From Ardenticatenaceae bacterium (GTDB lineage Bacteria; Chloroflexota; Anaerolineae; Promineifilales; Promineifilaceae): a DNA stretch of 64,000 nucleotides. The DNA is taken from the NCBI GenBank assembly GCA_011525915.1, contig WYBM01000015.1, forward strand, positions 310,001 to 374,000, in the 5' to 3' direction. Shown piece by piece: positions 1 to 7,535 of this stretch. The position numbers and the translations under genes were made by a program. The stretch's first letter is position 1; every line of letters begins with the position of its first letter. The notes beneath the pieces are model-generated. The model worked only from the letters and a program-made list of their open reading frames with translations, was not told where the DNA came from and did not search any database.

Positions 1-1
1 C

Positions 2-1912
2 ACCATGAGTCCCGTGGCCATCCATATTGGTGAGGGGATCAACCATTGGTTCCACGCCACCCTGGCCAACCGTTCCCAATTCCTGCCGCTGATGCTGACA
101 GGCGACATTGGCAAGCCGGGAGCGGGTTGTTACACCTGGGCCGGCAATTACAAGGCAGCCCTCTTCCAGGGTTCCCCCTGGACCGGCCCTGGCTTTAAGG
201 GGTGGATTGCCGAAGACCCGTTTCATCCTGACCTGGATGAAAACCTGGACGGTAAAGATGTGCATGCTCACAGCTACGCCAAAGATGAGGAACCAGCTTA
301 TTGGAATCATGGTGACCGGCCGCTGATTGTGGAAACGCCGCGATACGGCCGTAAAAACTTTACCGGAAACAGCCACATGCCCACACCCAGTAAAGTGCTG
401 TTCCACTCCAACGTTAACCTGCTTAATAACGCCAAACACCATTACGACATGATCAAAAATGTCAACCCCCTTATTGACCTGATCATCGCCGTAGACATTG
501 AAATGACGTCCAGCGTGGAATATGCAGACTTTGGCCTGGCGGCCAACTCCTGGGCCGAATTTACGATGCCCGAAATTACCGCCTCCTGCTCTAACCCGTT
601 CCTACAAATCTGGAAAGGGGGCATCCCCCCAATCTACGACACCAAAGATGACGCGCTGATTCTGGGTGAACTGGCTGCAGCTATTGGGGATGAACTGGGC
701 GACCAACGTTTTCGTGATTATTGGAAATTTGTGCTGGAAGGACGGCCAGAAGTGTACATTCAACGGCTGCTGGACATGTCTGTACCTACCCGTGGTTACA
801 CCTACGATGACATCATGGCCGGCAAGTATGGCGAACCAGGAGCCGCATTGATGCTCTTCCGCACCTACCCGCGTATTCCTTTCTGGGAACAGGTGAATGA
901 TTCGGAGCCATTTTTCACTGACTGCGGCCGGCTGGCCGCTTACTGTGACATCCCCGAAGCCATCGAATACGGTGAAAATATGATCACCCACCGCGAAGGG
1001 CCTGAAGCAACCCTGTACCTGCCCAATGTCATCGTCACCAGCAGCCGTTTTGTACGCCCAGATGATTACGGCATCCCCGAAGATGAGATGGGATGGGATG
1101 AACGCACCGTGCGCAATATTGCCAAACCATGGGCGCAGGTGAAAAACACCACAAACCCGCTGTGGGAACAAGGGTTCCACTTCTACTGCCTGACGCCCAA
1201 AACACGCCATCGTGTGCACTCCTCCTGGAGCACCGTGGACTGGACGATCATCCTGGACAGCAACTTCGGCGACCCATACCGGGAAGATAAGCGGCTGCCG
1301 GGTGTGGGTGACCACCAACTGCACATGAACCCACAAGCGGCCGTAGACCTGGGCATCGAAGATGGTGACTATGTCTATGTAGACGCCAATCCGGCGGATC
1401 GGCCGTATCGCGGCTGGCAGGTAGACGACCCCTTCTACAAGGTCTCTCGCCTGATGCTGCGTGTTAAATATAACCCGGCTTACCCATACCACATCATCAT
1501 GCTGAAGCACGGTCCGTTTATGGCCACAGAAAAATCGGTACGCGCCCACGAAACCCGCCCCGATGGACTGGCGAAGTCAGAAGGCACCGGCTATCAGGCC
1601 AACCTGCGCTATGGTTCACAACAATCACTCACCCGTGACTGGTCTATGCCCATGCACCAGACAGACACACTGTTCCACAAGCAAAAAGTGTTTACTGGCT
1701 TTATGTTTGGCGGCGAGGCAGACAACCACGCCCTGAACACGGTGCCCAAAGAGACGCTGGTGAAGGTGGAAAAGGCGGAAGATGGTGGCCTGAACGGGCA
1801 GGGTAAATGGGAACCCGTTAATTCCGGCTTCACCCCCGGCCATGAAAACGATTTTATGGAAAAGTACATGGCCGGGAATGTGACCACCGTTTCTGGCAAG
1901 GAAGAAGGTTAA
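2..1912 (+). CDS. narG/nxrA: Nar/Nxr-type molybdopterin oxidoreductase, catalytic subunit (C-terminal part)
   Basis: The reading frame is open to the window edge, so about 636 C-terminal residues of a larger protein are seen; the first Met at base 5 is internal. It belongs to the type II DMSO-reductase family (Nar, Nxr, Ser, Ddh, Ebd), binding bis-MGD molybdenum cofactor. From memory, stretches such as GEGINHWFHA, GDIGKPGAGC, TWAGNYKAALFQG and SCSNPFLQIWKGG match the periplasmic nitrite oxidoreductase/nitrate reductase clade of Nitrospira and anammox bacteria better than classical membrane NarG. It is the first gene of a cluster with small ORFs, Fe-S beta, chaperone and haem gamma subunits, the order also known for ser/ddh operons. 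The N-terminal Fe-S motif, Mo-ligand Asp and any Tat signal lie outside the window. The direction (nitrite oxidation or nitrate reduction) cannot be read from this fragment. Confidence 0.85.
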   Translation, partial: TMSPVAIHIGEGINHWFHATLANRSQFLPLMLTGDIGKPGAGCYTWAGNYKAALFQGSPWTGPGFKGWIAEDPFHPDLDENLDGKDVHAHSYAKDEEPAYWNHGDRPLIVETPRYGRKNFTGNSHMPTPSKVLFHSNVNLLNNAKHHYDMIKNVNPLIDLIIAVDIEMTSSVEYADFGLAANSWAEFTMPEITASCSNPFLQIWKGGIPPIYDTKDDALILGELAAAIGDELGDQRFRDYWKFVLEGRPEVYIQRLLDMSVPTRGYTYDDIMAGKYGEPGAALMLFRTYPRIPFWEQVNDSEPFFTDCGRLAAYCDIPEAIEYGENMITHREGPEATLYLPNVIVTSSRFVRPDDYGIPEDEMGWDERTVRNIAKPWAQVKNTTNPLWEQGFHFYCLTPKTRHRVHSSWSTVDWTIILDSNFGDPYREDKRLPGVGDHQLHMNPQAAVDLGIEDGDYVYVDANPADRPYRGWQVDDPFYKVSRLMLRVKYNPAYPYHIIMLKHGPFMATEKSVRAHETRPDGLAKSEGTGYQANLRYGSQQSLTRDWSMPMHQTDTLFHKQKVFTGFMFGGEADNHALNTVPKETLVKVEKAEDGGLNGQGKWEPVNSGFTPGHENDFMEKYMAGNVTTVSGKEEG

Positions 1913-1915
1913 AAG

Positions 1916-2110
1916 ATGGCAGATTCCAAAATGATAAACACCTGTTTTCATTGCAACCGGACGGAGGATGAAATTCCGATCGTACTCTGGTCTTACCGGC
2001 AACGGCCGTTGTCTGTCTGTTCCGCCTGTATGCCCATCCTCATTCACAAATGGGAGCAGGTGGTGGCTACACTGGCAACCTTGCCCGCAGGAGAGAGCGG
2101 TCATGGATAG
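1916..2110 (+). CDS. Small CxxC...CxxC protein in the molybdoenzyme operon
   Basis: A 64-residue protein starts 3 bases after the catalytic subunit stop and overlaps the next gene by 8 bases, so it is translationally embedded in the operon. It has two Cys pairs (CFHC near residue 11 and CSAC near residue 36), a likely zinc ribbon, and no signal peptide. I do not recognise the family. By position it may help assemble or insert the metal centres of the complex, but that is inference. Confidence 0.6.
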   Translation: MADSKMINTCFHCNRTEDEIPIVLWSYRQRPLSVCSACMPILIHKWEQVVATLATLPAGESGHG

Positions 2111-2411
2111 CATTCCCTTGCCTATGGTCCAGCAGCCCTTGGACAGTGGCGTCCCCCTGCCGCCGCACGAACAAGACCCCTACGAACTGGTAGGCATGGT
2201 CATCCCTGGCGAAGAGGGGCAGACAGAAGCCATGGCCCAAGCCCTGGTAGAAGAGTTTGTCCTGCTCGGATGGAACGAAAAACGATTAATGACCCTGTTT
2301 ACCAATCCCTTTTACCTGGCCACGTACCGCATTTACCAGCAAAAAGGGGCAGCATATGTGCAGACGTTAATACAGGATATATGCGCAACATGGCGCTTTG
2401 AGAAGGAGTGA
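2103..2411 (+). CDS. Small acidic protein between alpha and beta subunit genes
   Basis: The ATG at 2103 gives 102 residues. The frame is open further upstream, but that part overlaps the previous gene and reads as low-quality sequence. The protein is soluble and predicted helical; features are an N-terminal Pro-rich stretch and a C-terminal block with NPFYLATYRIYQQKG. No metal-binding Cys cluster is seen. I do not recognise it. Its tight coupling to the downstream Fe-S subunit (its last codons carry that gene's Shine-Dalgarno sequence) argues for a dedicated accessory or assembly role. Confidence 0.6.
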   Translation: MDSIPLPMVQQPLDSGVPLPPHEQDPYELVGMVIPGEEGQTEAMAQALVEEFVLLGWNEKRLMTLFTNPFYLATYRIYQQKGAAYVQTLIQDICATWRFEKE

Positions 2412-2416
2412 CCAAC

Positions 2417-3685
2417 ATGGCAGAAGTCTACAATTGGCAACTTGGCCGGCCCATGGAGTATGTGTACGAAGAAGCCCACCCAGACAAGCAGTTTGCGGCC
2501 GTTTTTAATATCAACCGTTGTATTGGCTGCCAGACCTGCACCGGGGCGTGTAAAGCCACCTGGACCTTTTCCAAAGGGCAGGAATATATGTGGTGGAACA
2601 ATGTAGAGAGCAAACCATATGGCAGTTACCCCAAATATTGGGATGTGAAAATTTTGCAGCAGTTGGATGAAGCGCACCAACAGGCAGGGCGCACGGCCGT
2701 ATGGGACCCAACTCAGACCGGGGATCAATCGCCTTATGGCGTCTATGAAGGCATGACCATTACTGAAGGAGCCACGGCCGTGCAAAATGGTAACCAGGCG
2801 TTAGGTTACCTGCCACCCGATAATGAGTGGAGCGCCCCTAACTTTTATGAAGACACCGCCACCAAATACAAAGGCGGCAAGTTAGGCCTTAGTGAAGAAG
2901 GGGCAGCCTTGCCCGTGCACCAAACCTGGTTCTTTTATTTGCAGCGCATTTGCAACCATTGTACCTACCCCGCCTGCGCCGCCGCCTGCCCCCGCAAAGC
3001 GATCTACAAACGGCAGGAAGACGGCATTGTGCTCATTGACCAGGGCCGCTGCCGTGGCTACCGTAAATGTGTGGAGCAGTGTCCCTACAAAAAGTCCATG
3101 TACCGGGGCACCACACACACCAGCGAAAAGTGTGTGGCCTGTTACCCTCGTGTAGAAGGTAACGACCCCTTGAGTGACGGTGTGCCCATGGAAACCCGCT
3201 GCATGGCCGTTTGTCCCGGCAAAATTCGGCTGAATGGCCTGGTAGATATTGGCCCTGATGGCGCATGGGTTGAAGACCCACAAAACCCGCTTTACTACAT
3301 GGTGCGCATAGAAAAAGTAGCCCTGCCGCTTTATCCCCAATTTGGCACGGAGCCGAACATCTATTACATCCCGCCGCGTTGGGCCCCACGGCCGTACCTG
3401 CGGCAAATGTTTGGTCCGGGGGTAGACGAAGCCATTGCCCTGTACAGTGCCCCCTCACGTACCCTGCTGGCGCTGATGCAGCTGTTTCGCGCCACCCAAA
3501 AGATGGTCTTTAAGTTTGAGATTGAAGAAGGGCCGTTGGTACGCGAAGGTGAACGTCATGGGCAGCCCTGGCAAATGTATGATGACACTATCATCGGTTT
3601 TGACGCTAAAGGGAATGAAGTTGCCCGTTTGAGTGTGGTAGAGCCGCTGCATGAACGGCCGTCAGAACGGTTAAACTCCATCTAA
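2417..3685 (+). CDS. narH/nxrB: Nar/Nxr-type Fe-S electron-transfer subunit (beta)
   Basis: Start chosen at ATG 2417 because AGAAGGAG (2401-2408) lies 8 bases upstream; a GTG at 2408 would overlap that site. The 422-residue protein carries the four Cys clusters of NarH/NxrB-type subunits: CIGCQTCTGAC near residue 35, CNHCTYPACAAACP near 180, CRGYRKCVEQCP and CVACYP. These bind one [3Fe-4S] and three [4Fe-4S] clusters in characterised relatives and pass electrons between the Mo site and the haem b gamma subunit. Blocks such as CRGYRKCVEQCPYKK and LPLYPQFGTEPNIYYIPPRW recall Nitrospira NxrB (from memory). There is no signal peptide, so if the complex is periplasmic it is probably carried out by a Tat signal on the alpha subunit. 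Confidence 0.9.
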   Translation: MAEVYNWQLGRPMEYVYEEAHPDKQFAAVFNINRCIGCQTCTGACKATWTFSKGQEYMWWNNVESKPYGSYPKYWDVKILQQLDEAHQQAGRTAVWDPTQTGDQSPYGVYEGMTITEGATAVQNGNQALGYLPPDNEWSAPNFYEDTATKYKGGKLGLSEEGAALPVHQTWFFYLQRICNHCTYPACAAACPRKAIYKRQEDGIVLIDQGRCRGYRKCVEQCPYKKSMYRGTTHTSEKCVACYPRVEGNDPLSDGVPMETRCMAVCPGKIRLNGLVDIGPDGAWVEDPQNPLYYMVRIEKVALPLYPQFGTEPNIYYIPPRWAPRPYLRQMFGPGVDEAIALYSAPSRTLLALMQLFRATQKMVFKFEIEEGPLVREGERHGQPWQMYDDTIIGFDAKGNEVARLSVVEPLHERPSERLNSI

Positions 3686-3720
3686 GTGTATGGGCTCTGC
3701 CCATAATGGGAGATAAAAGT

Positions 3721-4452
3721 ATGAACAAAAAAAATGCTATCTGCCGGCTGTTGGTGTATGGCTTTTTGGCTGAAGCCTTTGTGTACCCGCATGACAACTG
3801 GACTGAAGACGTAGGCATGGTGGCCCCCATCGCCGCTCCCTTGATGGGCAGCGACGGACTGCCAATGGGCAGTGATGGGTTGCCGATTGCCAAAACCAGC
3901 CTGCCAGATCTACAAGCAGCACATCGGCTGACTTTTGGTACCGCCGGGTCACTATGTTACGAGACAGAGTACGGTTTGCCGCACGAATACCGCCAGAGCC
4001 AGGAGATGGCCGACATTGCCGGGTTTTACCGTGCCTTTGGCTTTAGCTTGGGCGGCGCCGTGCGTGAACGGCCAGATCACGTGGCCGTGGAACTGGAATT
4101 TATGCACATTTTAGCGCTGAAGGAGGCCTATGCCCTGGAAACCGGCATCTCCGAACACGTGGAAATTTGTGTAGAGGCCCAGGGGAAGTTTCTGCAAGAC
4201 CACCTGGGCCGTTGGGTGGGGCTCTTTGCTCAAAGTGTGGCCCACAATGCGCCTGATTCGCTCTATGTGGCGCTGGCCCAATTCACGGCTGCGTTTGTGC
4301 AAGCTGACGCGCACCGTCTGGGCATCATGCTGGACCAACCAGAATTGGCTGCTGTGTCGCACACCCCCTTTGACCCGGACTTCTCCTGCGCCAGTTGTCA
4401 GGTAGCCGGTATGGGCGAGCAGGGGTTTATACGGGCCGATACCATTCGTTAG
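3721..4452 (+). CDS. TorD/NarJ-type molybdoenzyme chaperone
   Basis: Start set at ATG 3721, 7 bases after GGGAGA; the ATG at 3706 overlaps that ribosome site. The 243-residue soluble helical protein has the usual length and placement (between beta and gamma genes, as serD, ddhD and ebdD) of the TorD family. These chaperones hold the apo catalytic subunit until the molybdenum cofactor is inserted and guard Tat export. The central helix EFMHILALKEAYALE with following acidic helices fits the family fold. Odd points: a short in-frame duplication GSDGLPMGSDGLP near residues 42-54 and a C-terminal CASC pair that might bind metal. Identification rests on context plus fold-like pattern rather than an invariant motif. 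Confidence 0.72.
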   Translation: MNKKNAICRLLVYGFLAEAFVYPHDNWTEDVGMVAPIAAPLMGSDGLPMGSDGLPIAKTSLPDLQAAHRLTFGTAGSLCYETEYGLPHEYRQSQEMADIAGFYRAFGFSLGGAVRERPDHVAVELEFMHILALKEAYALETGISEHVEICVEAQGKFLQDHLGRWVGLFAQSVAHNAPDSLYVALAQFTAAFVQADAHRLGIMLDQPELAAVSHTPFDPDFSCASCQVAGMGEQGFIRADTIR

Positions 4453-4518
4453 TCATCAGTGCCTGATGTTCAGCATATGATGGACTATTGACCGATGACT
4501 GCAAAAAGGGAGTTCGCT

Positions 4519-5607
4519 ATGATGATCACACGATCTCGACTTTTCTTGATTGTTTTGCTGGCGCTGGCCGGTGTGTTTACCTTCTTGAAGATTCCGCTGG
4601 CTAGCAGCCAGGGGGTGACAATTGTGGCCGCCCAGGTGAGCGGGGCACTGCCCTTAGAGGACGTGCAGGCAGCTGTATGGGATGAAGCCACGGCCGTGTC
4701 CATTCCCCTCAGCGCCCAAATTGTGGCCAAACCGATGTTTGCCCAGGCCAATGTCAAAGCTGTTTCGGCCCGCGCCCTCTACAATGATGAACAGATTGCT
4801 TTCCTGGTGGAATGGGAAGATGAGACCCTGGATGACACGGCCGTGCGTGTACAAGATTTTAGCGACGCCGTGGCCATCCAATTCCCCCTGGTGGAAGGGC
4901 AGCCCTTCTTTTGCATGGGGCAGCAAGGTGGCAACGTCAACATCTGGCATTGGAAAGCCGATTGGCAGGCCGCCATGGCCGCCCCCCAAGATGTAGACAC
5001 AACTTACCCCAACATGTATGTAGACATGTACCCCTTTGCTGATGCTGAAGCCGGCGCGGCTGCCCCGGTTGATTCCTATGAAGATGACAATTACATTCCA
5101 GCCCTGGCCGCCGGCAATCTGTTTGCCAGCCCCACCTATGCTTCGCCAGTGGAAGACTTGATCGCCGGCAGCTTCGGCTCGCTTACATCACAGCCGGCCG
5201 ACATGCAGAATGTGCAGGGATATGGTGATTATGCCGACGGCAAGTGGCGGGTGGTTTTGAAGCGTGACCTGGTTTCGCCGGAAGGAGATGATGCCCATTT
5301 TACAACCGGGCAGGTTTACTCCCTGGCCTTTGCCGCCTGGGATGGCGCCAATGAAGAGCGCAACGGGCAAAAGTCCACGTCGCAATGGGTGTCGCTGCAG
5401 CTGGGCAGCGCCGGCGCTGTCAGTAGTAACGCCGCCCCCGCTGCCCCCGCCGCTCCCGGTACTACGGAGGGCAGCAGCAGCGGTTCATCAGGAAATGCGC
5501 TGGAAGGGCTGCCTTATATCTTTGTGCCCATGTTTGCCCTGTTTGGGTTGGTCCTGGTCATAGGTGTGGGCATCTGGCTTTTGTCTAAGCTGCCGGACAA
5601 TAAGTGA
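4519..5607 (+). CDS. Haem b gamma subunit of type II DMSO-reductase complex (EB_dh domain)
   Basis: Start at ATG 4519 (or 4522), just after AAGGGAG; the upstream ATG at 4495 lacks a ribosome site. The 362-residue product has an N-terminal hydrophobic signal/anchor (LFLIVLLALAGVFTFLKI), then an ethylbenzene-dehydrogenase-like haem-binding domain with typical features: ARALYNDEQIAFLVEWED, DSVAI-type strand, WHWKADWQ, YADGKWRVVLKRDL. A Ser/Ala/Pro/Gly-rich linker leads to a C-terminal membrane helix (FVPMFALFGLVLVIGVGIWLL). Characterised relatives (EbdC, SerC, DdhC, NxrC-type) hold one b haem and accept or deliver electrons on the outer side of the membrane. The C-terminal anchor indicates a complex tethered to the outer face rather than freely soluble. 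Confidence 0.8.
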   Translation: MMITRSRLFLIVLLALAGVFTFLKIPLASSQGVTIVAAQVSGALPLEDVQAAVWDEATAVSIPLSAQIVAKPMFAQANVKAVSARALYNDEQIAFLVEWEDETLDDTAVRVQDFSDAVAIQFPLVEGQPFFCMGQQGGNVNIWHWKADWQAAMAAPQDVDTTYPNMYVDMYPFADAEAGAAAPVDSYEDDNYIPALAAGNLFASPTYASPVEDLIAGSFGSLTSQPADMQNVQGYGDYADGKWRVVLKRDLVSPEGDDAHFTTGQVYSLAFAAWDGANEERNGQKSTSQWVSLQLGSAGAVSSNAAPAAPAAPGTTEGSSSGSSGNALEGLPYIFVPMFALFGLVLVIGVGIWLLSKLPDNK

Positions 5608-5649
5608 CCGCCCGCAAATAAGGGCTTGTTTACAATTAACTTGGTGTTT

Positions 5650-5725
5650 TAAAGTGATCAGTTGTCAGTGATCAGTTGAGTGTTCTTCTGAACTGATGAC
5701 TGGACACTGATGACTGATTACCTGG
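5650..5725. repeat. CAGT/ACTG-rich palindromic intergenic repeat, copy 1
   Basis: The gap after the gamma subunit contains repeated and inverted TCAGT/ACTGA words (AGTGATCAGTTG twice, then GAACTGATGACTG and ACACTGATGACTG). The same vocabulary recurs in the gaps near 15.75, 53.34 and 57.32 kb. This copy is the most divergent. The rest of the gap to 5820 holds a smaller inverted sequence (AGTAAGCGGCCA at 5758 and TGGCCGCTTACT at 5791). Confidence 0.6.
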
Positions 5726-5820
5726 CAAAAGTCCAGCGTTGTTTTGAACGAACCCTAAGTAAGCGGCCACCTGATTATATGTTTAATGGTTGGCCGCTTA
5801 CTAAGTAACGGAGCGATAGG

Positions 5821-6777
5821 ATGATGGAAAAACAGCAACTGTTTTTTAAGTGGCTGGCGGTAGCGGCGATAGCGGAATGGCTGCTGGGCCGCACCGTAAC
5901 GCGGGCGGCCATTCACATACCCAAGTCGCCAGAGGTCATTGTGGCCTACACGGCCGTAAACCAGATCGCACAGGTAATGGCGACGTTTGTAGCCCTGCTG
6001 TCATTCATGCTGCTGGTCTGGATTGGGTGGCAGGCGCGGCGAACGGTCTGGCTGCCATTGACGCTGGTGAGCCTTGCCGGTTTGAGCTTGCTGTTTCTGG
6101 TGATTGTGCCGCCGGTGTGGTTGGCGCTGGCTTACCAGCTGCTGGCGGCCAGTGCCCTGGTGCTGATGAGCATAACCCGGGGACGCGCCCCCCAAGGGCG
6201 TTCCCAGGGAATGGCCTGGCTGCTCCCGGCGCTGGCCTTACTGATCGGCGTGTTGTACCAACTGCTGCCCACCGTGTATGTTTTAGGAAAATGGCCAGGG
6301 CCGCCACCGTTCATGGGCACCCTGTTTAACCTGGGGGAACTGCTGGTCGTGGCCAGTGTGGTCGTTTGGTGGTGGGGGTACGGTCGTGGTGGTAACTGGC
6401 GCCTCTGGTTGTTGGCGGCCGTACCGGCACTGCTCTTTACCCTGAGCTTTCAGCGTGACCCGGCCATGACCGGCATTCTCACCATCTGGTCAACCGGGCT
6501 GACATTGTTCCTGCCCTGGCCGGTTTACGCGGTGGCATTATGGCTGGCCGGTGTCACGGTGCTGGCAGCCTGGCAGCGCCAGCCGCTGGTAGCTTATGCC
6601 CTTTTGTTGTTCACAGCCGCCGGTTATGCCCCGCAGTTAAGCTCGCAGCTGTTTTGTGCGCTGATCGCTTTGTGGTTGTTGACCCGGCCATTACCCATTG
6701 CCGGTAAACAGGCCGCTCGCCGCCAGCCAGAGAGCACCCGGATGGTCACGGCCGTGCCGGCAGCCGATAACCCATGA
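5821..6777 (+). CDS. Polytopic membrane protein of unknown function
   Basis: A 318-residue protein of about nine or ten hydrophobic helices with short charged loops. ATG 5821 follows GGAG/GATAGG. It has no signature for NarI, NrfD or cytochrome b that I can identify: few His residues sit in the helices and no Cys-based motif is present. It overlaps the following FmdE-like gene by 4 bases (ATGA), so the two are co-translated. Given the position between an anchored respiratory oxidoreductase and a secreted d1-type protein, a membrane partner for electron transfer or transport is possible, but nothing in the sequence shows it. Confidence 0.65.
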   Translation: MMEKQQLFFKWLAVAAIAEWLLGRTVTRAAIHIPKSPEVIVAYTAVNQIAQVMATFVALLSFMLLVWIGWQARRTVWLPLTLVSLAGLSLLFLVIVPPVWLALAYQLLAASALVLMSITRGRAPQGRSQGMAWLLPALALLIGVLYQLLPTVYVLGKWPGPPPFMGTLFNLGELLVVASVVVWWWGYGRGGNWRLWLLAAVPALLFTLSFQRDPAMTGILTIWSTGLTLFLPWPVYAVALWLAGVTVLAAWQRQPLVAYALLLFTAAGYAPQLSSQLFCALIALWLLTRPLPIAGKQAARRQPESTRMVTAVPAADNP

Positions 6778-7430
6778 CCGAACACCTGACTCAGCTCTTA
6801 GAACAATCTGCCGGGCTGCACCGCCACCTGTGTCCTCGCCAGGTGTTGGGGGTGCGCATGGGACTGCTGGCAGGGCGTTTGCTGGGCCTGGATTTACCCC
6901 AGGAAAAGAAGCGGCTGCTGACCATTGTGGAAACAGATGGTTGTTTTGCCGATGGCGTTTCGGTGGCCACAAACTGTTGGGTAGGGCGGCGCACCCTGCG
7001 TGTGGCTGATTACGGTAAGGTGGCGGCAACGTTTGTAGATACCCAGACAGAAACGGCCGTGCGCCTTTTCCCTAAGCCCGATGCCCGTCAGATCGCCCCT
7101 ACCTTTGCCCCAGAAGCTCGCCACCGGTGGGAAGGGTATTTACTAGGTTACCAGCGGATGCCCGATGACCTGCTGTTTGGCCACCAGTCAGTGGGGCTAA
7201 CCGTCTCCGCGGCGCAGCTTGTCAGCCGTGCCGGGGTACGTGTAACCTGCCATGGCTGCGGCGAAGAGATTATCAACGAACGGGAGATACGGCAGAATGG
7301 GCGGGTGTTATGCCGCCCGTGCGCGGGCCCGTGCGTGGGGGAGAGCTATTATGCCATGGCTGGCGGGGGGGCCAGCCACGGCAAAATAGCCAGGCCCGAA
7401 ATGAAGCTGCCCCACTTGGCATCTCTGTGA
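6774..7430 (+). CDS. FmdE-family (formylmethanofuran dehydrogenase subunit E-like) protein
   Basis: A 218-residue soluble protein starting in an ATGA overlap with the membrane protein. The N-terminal domain carries the FmdE pattern (HRHLCPRQVLGVRMG, ETDGCFADGVSVATNCWVG), where Cys and His residues bind a metal. The C-terminal domain is a zinc ribbon (CHGCGEEI ... VLCRPCAG). FmdE-like genes are frequent beside molybdenum or tungsten enzymes, although the biochemical role outside methanogens is not settled. Here it follows a Mo-enzyme operon, suggesting a role in Mo-enzyme maturation or metal delivery. The 34-bp palindrome lies 4 bases after its stop. Confidence 0.75.
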   Translation: MTEHLTQLLEQSAGLHRHLCPRQVLGVRMGLLAGRLLGLDLPQEKKRLLTIVETDGCFADGVSVATNCWVGRRTLRVADYGKVAATFVDTQTETAVRLFPKPDARQIAPTFAPEARHRWEGYLLGYQRMPDDLLFGHQSVGLTVSAAQLVSRAGVRVTCHGCGEEIINEREIRQNGRVLCRPCAGPCVGESYYAMAGGGASHGKIARPEMKLPHLASL

Positions 7431-7434
7431 TCGG

Positions 7435-7468
7435 CGTGGTGTCTTTGCAACGTTGCAAAGACACCACG
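7435..7468. terminator. 34-bp perfect palindrome after the FmdE-like gene
   Basis: Arms CGTGGTGTCTTTGCAAC and its exact reverse complement meet with no spacer at 7451/7452. The position, right after a stop codon and before the next secreted-protein gene, suits a terminator or mRNA-stabilising hairpin, but no U-run follows (GATTTTCCC). A dimeric repressor site for the downstream gene is the alternative. Confidence 0.5.
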
Positions 7469-7535
7469 GATTTTCCCTGGCAAACTGTTCCCCATCCATC
7501 ACCTATTATCTTGTCTATTGGGAGGCATACCAGGA

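Noticed and set aside
602..1549. Minus-strand frame of 315 codons opposite the Nar/Nxr alpha subunit
   Set aside because: The plus strand encodes an unmistakable molybdopterin oxidoreductase; the antisense frame has no motifs or ribosome site.
2408..2416. GTG at 2408 as start of the Fe-S subunit
   Set aside because: It is part of or directly abuts the AGAAGGAG ribosome site; ATG 2417 has proper spacing.
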